Source: Brevibacillus brevis (GTDB lineage Bacteria; Bacillota; Bacilli; Brevibacillales; Brevibacillaceae). From it: a DNA stretch of 64,000 nt. Shown here one piece after another: positions 48,701 through 60,300 of the stretch. The DNA lies in assembly GCF_001039275.2 (NCBI RefSeq), contig NZ_CP030117.1, positions 3,224,001-3,288,000 of the forward strand. The letters are read 5' to 3'. A model generated the notes under the pieces. That model saw nothing but the letters and a program-made list of their open reading frames with translations. It was not told where the DNA came from and ran no database searches. The stretch's first letter is position 1. The number at the start of each line of letters is the position of its first letter. The position numbers and the translations under genes are program-made.

Positions 48701-51700
48701 GTTTCGGGATCGATATTGGCTGTCCTCCATGCCTCTACCAATGCTTTTTCCTGCGCGTCCGCATTTGGTGCAGTGATTCCGTTTGATGCTCCGTTATTAT
48801 TCATGGCGGAGCCTTTGACAACAGCATGTATCACGTGCTTATCCTGTACAGCCTGATCCAAGCGCTTCAGCACGATGGTACCTACTCCTTCTCCCCACAT
48901 GGTTCCGTTTGCTCCGGCATCAAAAGGACGAATTGTTTCGTCTGCAGAATCAATCAGGGGATTGTGCTGTGTAGGAAGATACGCCAATGAAACCCCCGCA
49001 ACAATAGCCACATCAATTTGTCCCTGCTTCAACGCTTGCGTGGCCAAGCACATGGCGGCCAGACTGGAGGAGCATGCTGTATCTACAACCAAGCAGGGAC
49101 CATTTAAATTCAGGAAGTACGCGATCCGACTTGCGAGAATGCCAGTCGATCCAGAAGTTACTTTCAATGGATGCTGAATGTCGATCATGTTGTTGTATTC
49201 ATTGCGTCCGGTCGTATCCTTACCGATGTAAACACCCGTTTCGGTTCCAAAAAGATTTTTCCCGCCAAGACCGCTGTTCTCAATGGCCTCATACACATTC
49301 TCCAAAAGGAGGCGTTGTTCAGGGTCCATCAATTCTGCCTCTTTGGGAGCAATATGGAAAAAGCTTGAATCAAAGCTATCGATATTCTCCAGATAACCGC
49401 CTTGGCAGTATGCTTGGTCTTCGGTTAGATACTGATCCGTATCTTTTCTTCTGGAGGATGGAAACGGTCGTACAGCATTGATACCCGAAGTTAAATTTGT
49501 CCAAAATTGCTCTGCATTCTCTGCCTGTGGAAATTTACATGCATATCCGATAATCGCGTATTCGTCATTTTGTCCGGACTGTATAGACTGCCCCGTTGAT
49601 AACGTATTCCATTCTGCCAATAATCTCTTTGTCTCATCCTTCGAGTACCTACTCTGCTTGTACCCTTCCAGGATGGATTCAATCGTTAGCTCAGTAGACT
49701 GCGGTGTCTTTTTGCTATCCAAGTAATTGGCCATTTCATAAATGGTTGGGTACATGTATATATCTGCTACATGAAGCGTGCCTGGGTATTTCTCGTTCCA
49801 CTGTTTATACAGTTGTGCAGCGTGGATCGAATCACCCCCCAATTGATGGAAAGTGTCGAACAAGCTGATAGCGGTTAGCCCAAGAACCTCCGCCCATAAT
49901 TGCGCCAACTCTTTTTGGGTCGCTGTATATCCGTCCTTCTCCTTGAGTGTCACAGATGTGGCAGTGATAACGCGTCCCGGTTTTGCAGTCTCCTTGAACA
50001 ATTCTTGCTTCACTTCATCTGCCAAACGGAATGGCCATACGTGTTCGAGCTCCAACAGTTCATTGGCATGATTAAGTTTGCCGACGATTGTCCGGAACAT
50101 TTGCCTGTGGAGAATATGATCGAGTGCTTGCAAGGCCTGATGGGTAGACAGAAAACGGAAAACGTGTCTCTCTTCTTGCATGGAAAGCTTGGAAGCAGTC
50201 GTTTCCCACGTAGCCCAGTTGATAGAGATGACTTTTTTCCCCTGTCGCTTGATAGCTTCCGCCAATCCGTCCAAAAAGGCATTCCCTGTGGCATAACTAA
50301 GGGAACCCCGTCCCCCCGTGACAGAAACTGCAGACGAAAAGAACATGGTAAAGCCTTTGTTCATCTCTTTCGTGAGCGTGTATAACAGCCAGCTTCCATA
50401 CGTTTTCACGGCATGTCTTCGTTCAAATTCTTGCTCGCTCATACCAAAATCCTCTATGTCCCCAACTCCAACCCCCGCACAATGAATAATTCCATTAAGC
50501 TGCCCATGTGTCTCCTGAATGTTCTGAACCAAACGTTTCATTTCTGATTCGTTGCATATGTCCACACATTGATAGTCAAGCACGGACCCCAAAGCCTCAA
50601 CGGCAAGTATCGCATTCATTTTATTCATCAAATCTTTGTCCGACTGTTCTCGAATAATGGTTGGCCATGCCTCTTTGTCCGGAAGCATTGTCCTTCCTAG
50701 TACGATCAGCTTTACTTTGTTTTTTTGGCTCAGATACTTGCAAACTTCTGTTCCTAGTTGGCCCAACCCACCGGTGATTAAGAAGACATCGCCTGCTCCG
50801 ATTGTTGTTTCATCTTCTTGTGTGCCTGAGACATCTGCTTTTTGAATAACCTCGATATAACGGCGGCCTTGACGCAACGCCACCGAGTAACATGTGCTTT
50901 TTCGCTGAATTTCGGCTAATAGAAGATCCAACTCCAAGTTGTCAGAGCTGCAATCAATATTGCGTATATTCAGGCAGAAGTTCTCCTGGCGAATGGATTT
51001 CCCCAGTCCGACGAGCATATGGTGAAAAGGATTGCAGATCGCAACGGCCATCTGCACCGCTTGTGCATTCTGCGTGATTAAAGCAACATCTATTTCTTTT
51101 GTCAGCTTTCCAGTCATGTGCAGCGCTTTGGTAAAAAGCAGCAAAGACCCGGCTGTTTGATTCATGGACGATTGAAATTCTATCCACGACTCAGACAGAT
51201 CATGGGTAGTCGGAGCGATAAAGAGAATCTGATCCAGTGACGAAATATCGAGCTGCGCGCAGAATCCAGATATATCCTCATACGTACGCGCAACTTTGAA
51301 GTGATCATGGGTCACTTGCAAAGAGTGTGTTCCTATCTCTACCATGATCAATCGCTTTGCTTGCAGTTTTTCAAATAAATGCGGGTGCCACTTGGCCGTA
51401 TCCTTCTCATCGACAATCAGCAAAATCGTATTGTCATCCGTTTCCTGATGGAGGTCAGAGGTAGGAAGGGTTTCTTCCATCCAGACAGTCTTATAATAAA
51501 GGTCTTCTTCCATTTTCTTTGGCTTTGCTTCAACCGGCCAAAATTTTTGCCGCTCCAGTATATTTCCAGGTAGAGGCAGCTTATGACCTCCTCGATAAAG
51601 CTTTGTCCAGTCAATACTAGCACCCTTCATGTAAAGTTGTGCAACCTGTCCCCAGATCAGCTTTTCGTCCACATTCTTCTCGATCAGTTCCTTGATTGCT

Positions 51701-53469
51701 TCGTTTGCTTGTCTGTCTAAAAACTTTTTCTCACCTTCCCGGATTTCCCACGGCTCTACGGCCTGCTTATTGTCCGGCACTACCTCATGCCTCTGGTAGC
51801 CAATGTCAGGATTTTCACTCCATTCGGATACACGGTTTACTACTTTCATCCCGTTCAATTTCACCAAAAGATCTTGGTAGCTGTGGAAAATAATCGATAC
51901 TCGGTGGGTGTAATGATTACGGGAAGTGCTTGCTGTAAAGCACAGATCGCTCAACTGTACGTTACGGTTTGCCAATAAAAACTGTTGGTACTCCTTGACC
52001 GACTCCAGCAGTTTCTGCTCACTACTTGCCGATAAAACCAGCATATAGCTGTCTTGCCCGTGGTAGCTTTGACGTACGAGTCTTTGTGGTTCCTCGATCA
52101 GAATATGGCAATTGGTCCCACTAAATCCAAACGAGTTAATCCCGATCCGAGTTGGATAATCCTTTTGCTCCAATTTTGTTCGCACATCATTGACGAATAA
52201 AGCTGAGTTTGCCAAGTCAATGTAAGGGCTGGGTGTTTGAAAATGAAGCGAAGGTGGGATTTCTCCATGTTTCAGCATCATTACCGCTTTGATCAGAGAG
52301 ACAATCCCCGAAGCCCCAACCAAATGCCCAATGTTCGTTTTGACTGAGCCCACACCACAAAACTGTTTTTTGGTCGTAAAGGATTGAAAGGCATTCATAA
52401 TGGATTGCAATTCGATGGAATCCCCTAACACGGTACCTGTCCCGTGGGCTTCAATGTACCGAATGGTCTCAGGATCGATCTGCGCTTGCTTCCACACGCT
52501 TTTTAGAAGCTCTTCCTGCGCCTCCCCATTTGGAGCCGTAATACCTTTGGAGAGTCCGTTGTTGTTGATCCCGCTGCCTTTTATGATCGCGTAAATCATG
52601 TCGTTGTCTGCGAGCGCCTTGGACAACGGCTTCAGAAGCAGCCCTCCGCCACCCTCGCCCCATACAGTGCCCTTTGCATCTTTGTCAAACGCACAAATCA
52701 TTTCTTCGGCGGATTCAACTTGATCCAGTGATCCGTCCTCCTTGATTGGAGGAAAATAGAAAAGGCCGCTGATGCCGCCCACAAATGCCATCTCACATTC
52801 ATTTCTACGCAAAGATTCGCAAGCAAAATGAACGCCTACCAACCCGGAAGAACACGACGTATCAAAGACAACGCTCGGTCCTTTCAGGTTATAGGCATAC
52901 GAGATTCTGCTTGCTAATATCCCTGGCCACGAGCCGGTCAAGCTAAAAATATCCGGGCTCACATAATTGCGGTATTCAATCCCTGTGACATGATCTTTTC
53001 CGATAAATACGCCTGTCTTTGATCCTATGATATCCCGTGTCTCATAACCGGCATTGAGTAAGGTCTCATAGGCAAGTTCCAGCATGATTCGTTGATAAGG
53101 CTCCATGGACATAGCTTCCTTCGGTGATATGCGAAACATGTCTGCATCGAAGAAACTGATTTCATCCAAATAGCCGCCTTTTTTAAAGCGCTTGTGATCA
53201 AATCGCTGATCGGAAAATAGGGCCCGTCCATCTTCCAAGCGATGGACAGGAAAATCATCCAGGCATTCTCTTCCCGCGCGAATATTTTCCCAAAACTCCT
53301 GCACTGTATTCGCCTTAGGAAATCGTCCAGATATGCCGATAATCGCGACCTCATCGCTCAATGCTTCGTTCGCTTTTTGCAGGCTCACGATGTATTCCGT
53401 CGCTTCTTTGGCCGATAGTTTCTTGGCTGCAACCAGCTCGTAAATATACTTCTTCAATTTATCCATCAT
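45790..53469 (-). CDS. bimodular trans-AT PKS, KS-KR-ACP-KS-KR-ACP
   Basis: 2559 residues; two successive extensions, each reduced to a hydroxyl. Helical docking-like N-terminus (1-38). Module 1: KS about 38-470 with Cys206 in DTSCSSGL, KR (TGGLGQLG near 893, Tyr in SYATGN near 1060), ACP near 1213. Module 2: KS from about 1303 with Cys near 1464 in DTACSSSL, the first active His in EAHATGT (Ala for the usual Gly), KR near 2153 (TGGLGDIG; DYTAAN), ACP Ser2469. Neither module has an AT, DH, ER or methyltransferase; each KS is followed only by the trans-AT linker, so malonyl must be supplied in trans. The C-terminus is very acidic and helical (ENILDYLDKKEWGEEDE) and could dock onto the N-terminal helices of the next synthase, whose start it overlaps. 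The ribosome binding site (GGTGAT) is weak. Confidence 0.93.
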   Translation of the reverse strand: MMDKLKKYIYELVAAKKLSAKEATEYIVSLQKANEALSDEVAIIGISGRFPKANTVQEFWENIRAGRECLDDFPVHRLEDGRALFSDQRFDHKRFKKGGYLDEISFFDADMFRISPKEAMSMEPYQRIMLELAYETLLNAGYETRDIIGSKTGVFIGKDHVTGIEYRNYVSPDIFSLTGSWPGILASRISYAYNLKGPSVVFDTSCSSGLVGVHFACESLRRNECEMAFVGGISGLFYFPPIKEDGSLDQVESAEEMICAFDKDAKGTVWGEGGGGLLLKPLSKALADNDMIYAIIKGSGINNNGLSKGITAPNGEAQEELLKSVWKQAQIDPETIRYIEAHGTGTVLGDSIELQSIMNAFQSFTTKKQFCGVGSVKTNIGHLVGASGIVSLIKAVMMLKHGEIPPSLHFQTPSPYIDLANSALFVNDVRTKLEQKDYPTRIGINSFGFSGTNCHILIEEPQRLVRQSYHGQDSYMLVLSASSEQKLLESVKEYQQFLLANRNVQLSDLCFTASTSRNHYTHRVSIIFHSYQDLLVKLNGMKVVNRVSEWSENPDIGYQRHEVVPDNKQAVEPWEIREGEKKFLDRQANEAIKELIEKNVDEKLIWGQVAQLYMKGASIDWTKLYRGGHKLPLPGNILERQKFWPVEAKPKKMEEDLYYKTVWMEETLPTSDLHQETDDNTILLIVDEKDTAKWHPHLFEKLQAKRLIMVEIGTHSLQVTHDHFKVARTYEDISGFCAQLDISSLDQILFIAPTTHDLSESWIEFQSSMNQTAGSLLLFTKALHMTGKLTKEIDVALITQNAQAVQMAVAICNPFHHMLVGLGKSIRQENFCLNIRNIDCSSDNLELDLLLAEIQRKSTCYSVALRQGRRYIEVIQKADVSGTQEDETTIGAGDVFLITGGLGQLGTEVCKYLSQKNKVKLIVLGRTMLPDKEAWPTIIREQSDKDLMNKMNAILAVEALGSVLDYQCVDICNESEMKRLVQNIQETHGQLNGIIHCAGVGVGDIEDFGMSEQEFERRHAVKTYGSWLLYTLTKEMNKGFTMFFSSAVSVTGGRGSLSYATGNAFLDGLAEAIKRQGKKVISINWATWETTASKLSMQEERHVFRFLSTHQALQALDHILHRQMFRTIVGKLNHANELLELEHVWPFRLADEVKQELFKETAKPGRVITATSVTLKEKDGYTATQKELAQLWAEVLGLTAISLFDTFHQLGGDSIHAAQLYKQWNEKYPGTLHVADIYMYPTIYEMANYLDSKKTPQSTELTIESILEGYKQSRYSKDETKRLLAEWNTLSTGQSIQSGQNDEYAIIGYACKFPQAENAEQFWTNLTSGINAVRPFPSSRRKDTDQYLTEDQAYCQGGYLENIDSFDSSFFHIAPKEAELMDPEQRLLLENVYEAIENSGLGGKNLFGTETGVYIGKDTTGRNEYNNMIDIQHPLKVTSGSTGILASRIAYFLNLNGPCLVVDTACSSSLAAMCLATQALKQGQIDVAIVAGVSLAYLPTQHNPLIDSADETIRPFDAGANGTMWGEGVGTIVLKRLDQAVQDKHVIHAVVKGSAMNNNGASNGITAPNADAQEKALVEAWRTANIDPETISYIEAHATGTKLGDPIEMKGISNAFRRFTNKKQFCGVGTVKANIGHLVGASGMASVIKMILAFKYKQLPPVAHFKHPNPFIEFADSPIFVNDKLQEWNVSGTPRRCGISSFGFSGTNCHILLEEPPPSAVENVGNQGWNLLTLSAKTKSALRALISRYTKYLNTTKAVDSQNLCYTANTTRGHYEHRVAILFKHQAELREKCRSLDGKGLENTNGAEEGIYYKVSQVILDQNDQCENGLLEEEKLKRNAIAERTIQQYLANDSAFTLQSLQNIAVMYTDGADINWHSLYPREQHQIIELPAYSYDSVRHWIGTQKQESSKQKDTYYHLRWIRDDKEPLKQVGKSNGTWLFLGGTGQWSQSMLQEIRERKIDLIEVSSGPAFQKFSDHHYQIGSKEDYPVLLKELMNRNIRNIIHCMSVVDEDIECAEDLHALENKGVYSFYHFVCEMLNQSYNQQINLYVIGDHTFSLTKHESILKPHHAVLFGMAKVIPQEYSQLKCRCIDIDSDTSPATIWKEICADKEDFQVAYRHNVRYIEHLEEQMLGNTELQDIAIKKNGVYLVTGGLGDIGLKVAQYLSTKKSVHLCLLGRNVLPPREQWTDIVRDQSHSKVASQIDIIRRIEKNGSSVEVYAVDIANESKLADVLDTIRHQHGAIHGLFHCAGVAGEGLLINKEHAQMKQVLDPKVIGTWLLDRYTQRDQLDFFVMFSSVTSLLGGIGQADYTAANAYLDVFSEYRQAKGQRSITINWPAWNDTGMAAKYRIKKEASPFHGIHPDQAIDILDSILARKVPRVIVGEMNEAHFRTHSYHLPFTISPGIRRMVTQPVAFEAIEEQQIVPMLKGRNNHRYSDIETQLASIWQKVLGIPEANVYQSFQEAGGNSILATSLVKEIDQLYPGRINIATLFAYPSIAKMAEYLENKPSQYEPSQKNGEVQSENIPLQDKVADFIKGDISMENILDYLDKKEWGEEDE

Positions 53470-53503
53470 CTATCACCGCTTAGAGTTTTTTCGAACAATT
53501 GCC

Positions 53504-54316
53504 TTATCCCTTGAAATGAAGGAAATCATGCTCCAAAAACAATGCTTGCAGTTGATCGTGATTTTCATCGGGGTCTTGCAAATAAAGAGCGATCTCATCG
53601 AGTAATTGCAACTCTTCCCAGTCCAGCTCGTCCATCTCTTTTTGGCATAGCGGAGGATAATCCCAGTATCTTAATTCGTTGCCGAGAATGGCATTCAGGT
53701 CATAGCAGAGATTATTTCTAATATAGTGCATCCCCCAAGATTTCTTGACCCCAAATAGCTGTGGATTGATTTCTTTGTCACGAGCCATCAACCAGGCATC
53801 ACCGGCCATCAGGAACTCATCGCCCTGAATATCGATGAGTTCCAAATCGGGGTCTACTCTGATCCATCGTTTCTCGGTATCATCCCACACTTCGCAAATC
53901 CAGTGATCGATATATTTTCGGTGATTCTCGGAAAGGTAGCTTGCAAATCCGACGCGGCAGCGCACCGGGATCCCTTGGGAGCGAAGCATAGAAATCAGGA
54001 GCAAAGAATGGAATCGGCAAGAAATAAGTAATCTCTCACTTGGCAATCGGTCAAACGTAATGCCATCTGCGTTGCGTTCTACCAGAGCCTCAAGCATTTC
54101 TGTTACCTGATAAAACTTCTCGTCTTCGTTTTTTGTAAAATGCGTAAGCGAATGTCTTACTTTTTTTATCATTGAGGGGTGAATCAATTGGCATTTGATG
54201 AGGTGGCAAAGTTCTGGCAAGCCTCGGGGCAACTCATGAAAGAGATAGCCGTATTCGCCGGGATCCGTGTAAGGAGTAAATTTCGTATAATATTGCAGCA
54301 GTTCGGCTTTATTCAC
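53504..54316 (-). CDS. transglutaminase-fold protein, possible amide-forming chain-transfer enzyme
   Basis: 270 residues with the start chosen here. A transglutaminase/papain-like core with a plausible catalytic triad: Cys100 in LLISCRFHSLLLISMLRSQG, His138 in YIDHWICEVW, and Asp155 in RVDPDLE, in the order and spacing of the superfamily. The C-terminal ~70 residues are acidic and helical. In andrimid biosynthesis the transglutaminase homologue AdmF joins a carrier-bound acyl group to a carrier-bound amine, so this protein may make an amide bond that bypasses a condensation domain; that is inference. It could instead be a peptidase. The GTG start overlaps the stop of the preceding NRPS by 8 bases and has AAGGAGGA nine bases upstream, inside the preceding gene, which decides against the longer frame. 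It is encoded between two synthases, which fits an in-line role. Confidence 0.82.
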   Translation of the reverse strand: MNKAELLQYYTKFTPYTDPGEYGYLFHELPRGLPELCHLIKCQLIHPSMIKKVRHSLTHFTKNEDEKFYQVTEMLEALVERNADGITFDRLPSERLLISCRFHSLLLISMLRSQGIPVRCRVGFASYLSENHRKYIDHWICEVWDDTEKRWIRVDPDLELIDIQGDEFLMAGDAWLMARDKEINPQLFGVKKSWGMHYIRNNLCYDLNAILGNELRYWDYPPLCQKEMDELDWEELQLLDEIALYLQDPDENHDQLQALFLEHDFLHFKG

Positions 54317-54333
54317 TTTCAGGCGTCCTCCTT
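54309..54333 (-). promoter_or_regulatory. coupled stop/start junction with internal ribosome binding site
   Basis: On the minus strand AAGGAGGA (54326-54333) in the last codons of the NRPS is followed, nine bases later, by GTGAATAA, where the GTG starts the transglutaminase-fold gene and TAA ends the NRPS. This fixes the GTG start and implies translational coupling. Confidence 0.75.
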
Positions 54334-57300
54334 CTTTTGGCGTTTCTTTGTTTGATCCGTTCTCTTCCTTGGTTCCGGGCAACCATGGTTTCGTCCTGCT
54401 CTTCATCCTGTTGATCGTGACTGTCTCCCGTCAAATAAGAGGCAAGCGCGTTAATATTCGCGTACTCAAACATGGTGAGAATTGGGATTTCCCTTTCAAA
54501 TACCTGTTTCAGCTTGGTGTTAATCATTCCGATCTGGATGGAATTCATACCCATCTCAAAAAAGTTGTCGAGCACACCTACATGATCGGTTTCCAAAACC
54601 TCTTGAATCACGTTGACAATCTTCTCTTCCGCTACGTTCCGAGGAGCTACGTATGCTGTCCCGTTGCTTGTGCTGGTTGGCTTCAGCTTCAGGAGAGTTT
54701 GCATATCTACTTTCCCATTAGCAGTCAGCGGCAATTGTTCCACCATAATAAAGTGATACGGTATCATGTAATCTGGCAAGGCTTTAGCCAAGCTTGTCCT
54801 AATCTCATTCATGAATGTTTCTTGATCCTGCGGCGCTGTTTCTGGCACGAGATACGCATACAACCGTTTGTCTGCCTCCCCCGCCACCAAAACAACTGCA
54901 TTTCTCACCGCTTCTATACTTAGCAACCGCGATTCGATTTCTCCTAATTCTATTCTATAACCGCCAATTTTTACCTGCTGATCCTTTCTTCCCAAAAATT
55001 CGATCAGCCCATTGCGGTGCAATACTCCATAATCCCCCGTTTTATAGACATATCCGAATTCTGGATGATGAATAAAGGATTGATTGGTCTTTTCCGCATC
55101 ATGAAGATAACCGTCCGCAACCCCTTTCCCCCCAATGTAAAGTTCACCCGGCACTGCAATCGGGCAAAGCTGCATCTGCGAATTGAGTACATAGAACTGC
55201 TGGTTAGCTAACGGTTTTCCATAATAGATGCTCTTCCACTGGGGATCTACCTCGTCGATCGGATAATAAATCGACCAAATGGAAGCCTCTGTAGCTCCAC
55301 CTAGACTGACTACTTTTGCGGTAGGGAACCTTTCATTGATCGTTGTCGGCAATGTAAGCGGAATCCAGTCGCCGCTCAGCATCACAAGACGAAGCTGTCC
55401 ATCACTATATTCGCTGCCACGGTCCTTTTTCTCCGCTACCACCCGATCCATAATGGCAGGGACAGAATTCCATATCGTTATTTTTTTGTCTTTTAGGGTG
55501 TCGGCAAGCTGCGTGATGTTCTTCTGATCTTTCACCAGCACGAGCGTAGCTCCTGCTGCGAATGCTCCAAAAATATCATAGACGGACAAATCAAAGCAGA
55601 GGGAAGACACACCTAGAATACGATCGTGGGTCGCAACCTCAAACTTTTGATTGATATCCAGAACGGTATTGGCTGCGGCTTCGTGTCTGATCATGACCCC
55701 TTTGGGATTCCCCGTGCTTCCCGATGTATAAATAACGTATGCCAGGTGCTCCGGCTGTTCAGCGAATGATGGATGGTTCTTTGGATAGCGATCGATCTCG
55801 TTCTTCACGTAAAAATCAGGTTCCAACACGAATTTGCATTGACTGTGTCTCTGAATGTAATCTACGCGCTCTAACGGGTAGTCAGGGTCAATAGGTACAT
55901 AGGCGGCACCGCTTTTTAGGACACCTAACAGATGTGCAAAGGTGACTATTTCCCGTTTGGCAATAACCCCAATGAGGTCTCCCGCGCCTACGCCGATTTG
56001 CTGCAAGTAATTAGCCACTTTGTTTGCTTGCTCGTCAAGGTCTAGGTAAGTGATGCTCTCCTGTGCATCTTCTATCGCCACGGCATAGGGAGTTTGTGCA
56101 ACCGTTTCTTCAAACAGCCCGTGCAACGTTTTTCTCGGAATAGGAGTGGCAGTATCGTTGTATGTGAAAATTGCTTCTTTGTCGGTCTCGGATACCCAGG
56201 CCAGCTGTTTTTCGGCTTCATCGTTCAAAATGGCATCGATTCTGGCCAGATACTGTTTAAACATGGTATCGATCACCACAGGATCAAACAATTCACTGAT
56301 ATAGTCCCAGTTGATTACCATGTTCCCATTGATGAGCGCCACCTGATTATCCAGATAGACTTGAGAAGTTTGTGTAATTCCGTTTGTTTGGTTCTCCCTT
56401 TCGGATGAATTCTCCACAAGGACATCAGCTTGCTGGCCGCTGTCTCCATTTTCAAACAAAGCACTAGTAAAAACGACCGGCATGAGGGCTTTGTTGCTCA
56501 TTTCTCTTTGCTTACTGATTTCCCGCATCAGATCAATTCCATCAAAATGGCGATGAGCGAGCGCCTCCATCAGCGTTTGCTGTACTTTGCCTGCTTTCCC
56601 CCAGAACGAATCGTTCGGATTCAAATGCACGTCAACTACAATCACGGAAGTAAAATCTCCAATGAGTTTGTCCACATCCGGGTGCATCGGGAGTCGATTA
56701 AACAACGTCAAATTGAGGCTGAATGCCACTTGATTGCTCCAATTCGCCAGGACCTCTGTATACGCCGTGCATAAAACAGTCGAAGGGGTCAAATTGTGCT
56801 TCTGGGCCACTTTCTTTAACTGCTGCCAGCTCTTTTCCGCATATCGTTTTGATTTTCTTTGAAAATACGGATTTTTAACGTGCATAGGTTGGACCCGTAA
56901 CGGAATTTCTGGAGCTAGTGGGAAATCGGGCAGCTTGGCCATCCAGTACTCCTTGTCTTGCGAGTACCACTTGCTGTTTTTTAATTGTTGATAACCGATC
57001 ATATAATCCCGGAAGGAAATAGACAAATCATCGAGCTTCGCTGCATCGTCCTGATAAAGCTCTTGTATTTCTTTTCCTAAGATCTCCAGACTATAGGCAT
57101 CCATGATGAGCAAATCAAAACTGAGGCATAAAAGACTCTCTTGCTCAGACAAGCGAAACGCTTTGATTTCAAATAGAGGCCATTGATCCGGACGGAAAAT
57201 AGCGTGGGACATCCGTTCTCTTTCTTTCTTGATCATCTCGGCTTTTTCAACATTTCCGCAAGCCTGCAGATCGCGTATGTCTATGCGGTATTCGGGTACT

Positions 57301-60300
57301 TCTGCCATAATCTGCTGACGGGCGTCTTCCAAAAAGATCGTCCGAAGCGCGGGATGCCTGCGGATCAAAATATTCAAGCAATGATTGAGTCGATGAATAT
57401 CGAGCGTCGTTACGACCTCTTGATACGCATGTGTAGAAATTCCGCCTAACTCAAACCTGCTGCTTCTGCCCAAATAATAGGCCATTTGGACATTCGTTAA
57501 AGGAAACGGTTCATGCATTTGGCTAAAGTCAGGTGTCAGTACCGGCAATTCTGACTCCCGCTCTTCCTGAATCGATTCTCGGATAAAACGGGCAATCGCC
57601 TCGATGGTTTGTAGTTCGATAAAGTGTTTAAACTGTAAGGAACCAGAGAAACAATTGTTAATTTCATACACAAGCTGCATGATTTGGATGGAATTTCCGC
57701 CCAATTCAAAAAATCTTTCCCGAACTCCAAAGTTTTCGATTCGCAACACTTTCTGCCAAATTTCATATAGCTTCGCTTCCACCTCGTCACTCGGTCCAAC
57801 AAGGCCCTTTTGCTCCTCCACTACCCCAGTTACCGACGGAAGCGACTTCCAGTCAATCTTGCCGTTGAGCGTAAGGGGAATCTTCTCTATCCTCATGAAG
57901 GATTGAGGAATCATATATTCTGGGACAAGTTTACGCAAATACTCGCGGAGTTCATAGCTAGATTCAGCATGGGCAGATGTGAAATAGGCGATAAGCATTT
58001 GCTCGTGATGAGCATCTTGTTGTACATGGACGACTGCTTTTTCAATAGCAGGATGGGCATCAAGCAGCTTTTCTATTTCACTCATTTCAATTCGATAGCC
58101 CCGTATTTTTGCCTGAAAATCTTTTCTTCCCAAATATTCGATCAAGCCGTTCGCCGTCCATCTTGCCATGTCACCAGTACCATAAATTTTTTCGCCTGGC
58201 CGAAACGGGTTTTCCGTAAATTTCTCATGGGACAGCTCCGGTTTGTTCTGATAACCCCGCGCTAAACCGTGTCCACCGATATACAGCATGCCAGGAACCC
58301 CGATTGGCTGCGGGACCATCTCCTGGTTGAGGATATAGACTTGGGTATTCTTGAGCGGTCTACCGATCGTGACCGGATGATCTTCCGTCACTTCCTCAAT
58401 CGTGGACCAAATCGTCGTTTCTGTAGGGCCATAAAGGTTGTAGACGCGTCCATTTTTCAACAATCTAAGCGCTTGATTTGCCACCGAAAGCGGCAAAGCT
58501 TCTCCCCCGATCAGCAAGTAACGCAAGCGACTCAGCTGCTCCGCTAAATCCGGCTCAGCCAACAACAGTTTTAACCGTGACGGTGTGGTTTGCATCACCG
58601 TAATTTCCTCGCTTCTGACTAGGCTGGCTAACGAACGAATATCTCGCTGACTTTCTTCATCGGCAATGACTACATGATGACCGGTTAAAAGCGGCAGGAT
58701 ACTCTCTAACCAGAAAATATCGAAAGAAACTGTTGTTAACGATAAAAACCTCTCAGTTTCCCGCAAGGTCAGTACATCCGTGATTCCGTGCAGGAAATTC
58801 ATTAACGCCCGATGCTCGATTAAAATCCCTTTGGGAAAGCCGGTTGTTCCCGAGGTATACATGCAATACGCTACATCCCTGCTGTTATTCTCAATCGGCA
58901 GCGAATCAAGAGGGTTCATATGAATTTGTGGATCGCGCATGTCAATAACCTTGCGATCGTCTGTTGTCTCCACATTTGTATTGGTCAAAATAACTTGCAC
59001 GTGGCCGTCTTCGAGCATGTAATCAATTCTGTTATGTGGCAGGCTCGGATCGACAGGCAAATACGCCCCACCCGCTTTGCTAATAGCCAAGAGTCCAACC
59101 ATCATATCGAACGAACGGGTAGTAATGAGGGCAACCAACTTATTTGGACCGACACCATGTGATTTTAGTGTATAGGCCACTTGATTGGCCCTTCCGTTTA
59201 GCTCACGGTACGTCATCGTTTGATTTTGGAACGTTACTGCTGGCTTGTCGGGATACTTTTCAACCATCGTCTCAAAAAGCTGGTGCACCACAAGATGCTC
59301 TGGATATTCACCCGATGTCTGATTAAACCCAGCCAACAATAGCTCCAGCTCTTGGGCATCTACCAAATGAATTTGGCTAATTTTTTGCTTTGGCTGGGCA
59401 AGCACCTCTTGCATGATCTTTTGGAAATAGCGAATAAAACGGGAGACAGTTTCTTTTGTAAACAAATCAGTAGAATACTCTACAGTAAAAAACAGCTCGC
59501 CCTCCCGTTCCTCGCCATCCAATGTCAAATCAAACCGAGATGAGTTTGCTTTAAATGAATACGACTCTATTTGCACTCCCTCAAACGGGACGTGCGCGCT
59601 GCTCCCCTGATGACGGGCGTTTTGAAAGGTAAACATCACATCAAACAGAGGATTTCGGCCAAAATCTCGAGAAAGCTCCACCTGGCTGACGAGCTCTTCG
59701 AATGGATAATCTTGATGCTCCAGCGCATGGGACATATTCACTTTGAGCTCACTTAGCAGTTCTGCAAAGCTCATTTCTTTGCTTACAGAACTTCTGACTG
59801 GCAGCGTCTGAACAAACATGCCCACCACATTTTGGATATCACTGTGATTCCTGCCCGAAGTAGGAATTCCTACGATTATATCTTCCTGATCGCTCAGCTT
59901 TGCCAAAAGAACTTTCCAAGCAGCAAGCAACACCATATAAAGCGTCACTTCATGAGCGGCAGCGATTTTCTTTATTTCTTCTGCCTGATTTTGCGGTATA
60001 GAAAACATCTCCATGCTACCGCGGTAGGTTTTGAATGCTGGACGAGAAAAATCTGTCGGTAAATCGAGCAGCGGAATTTCTCCAGTAAACATGTCTGTCC
60101 AATACTTCTGGTCAGCTTGATGACTGTCAAGTGTTGTCTTTTCCTTTTGCCATTCAGCATAATCCTTGTACTGAATCGATAAGGCGGCCAAGCCTGCCGA
60201 CTGTACATCATTTTGGTAAAGAGCAGTAAACTCTTCGATCAGGATCGCATTGGATGTGCCATCTGTGATGATATGGTGGATATTAAAGACAAGAAGATGA

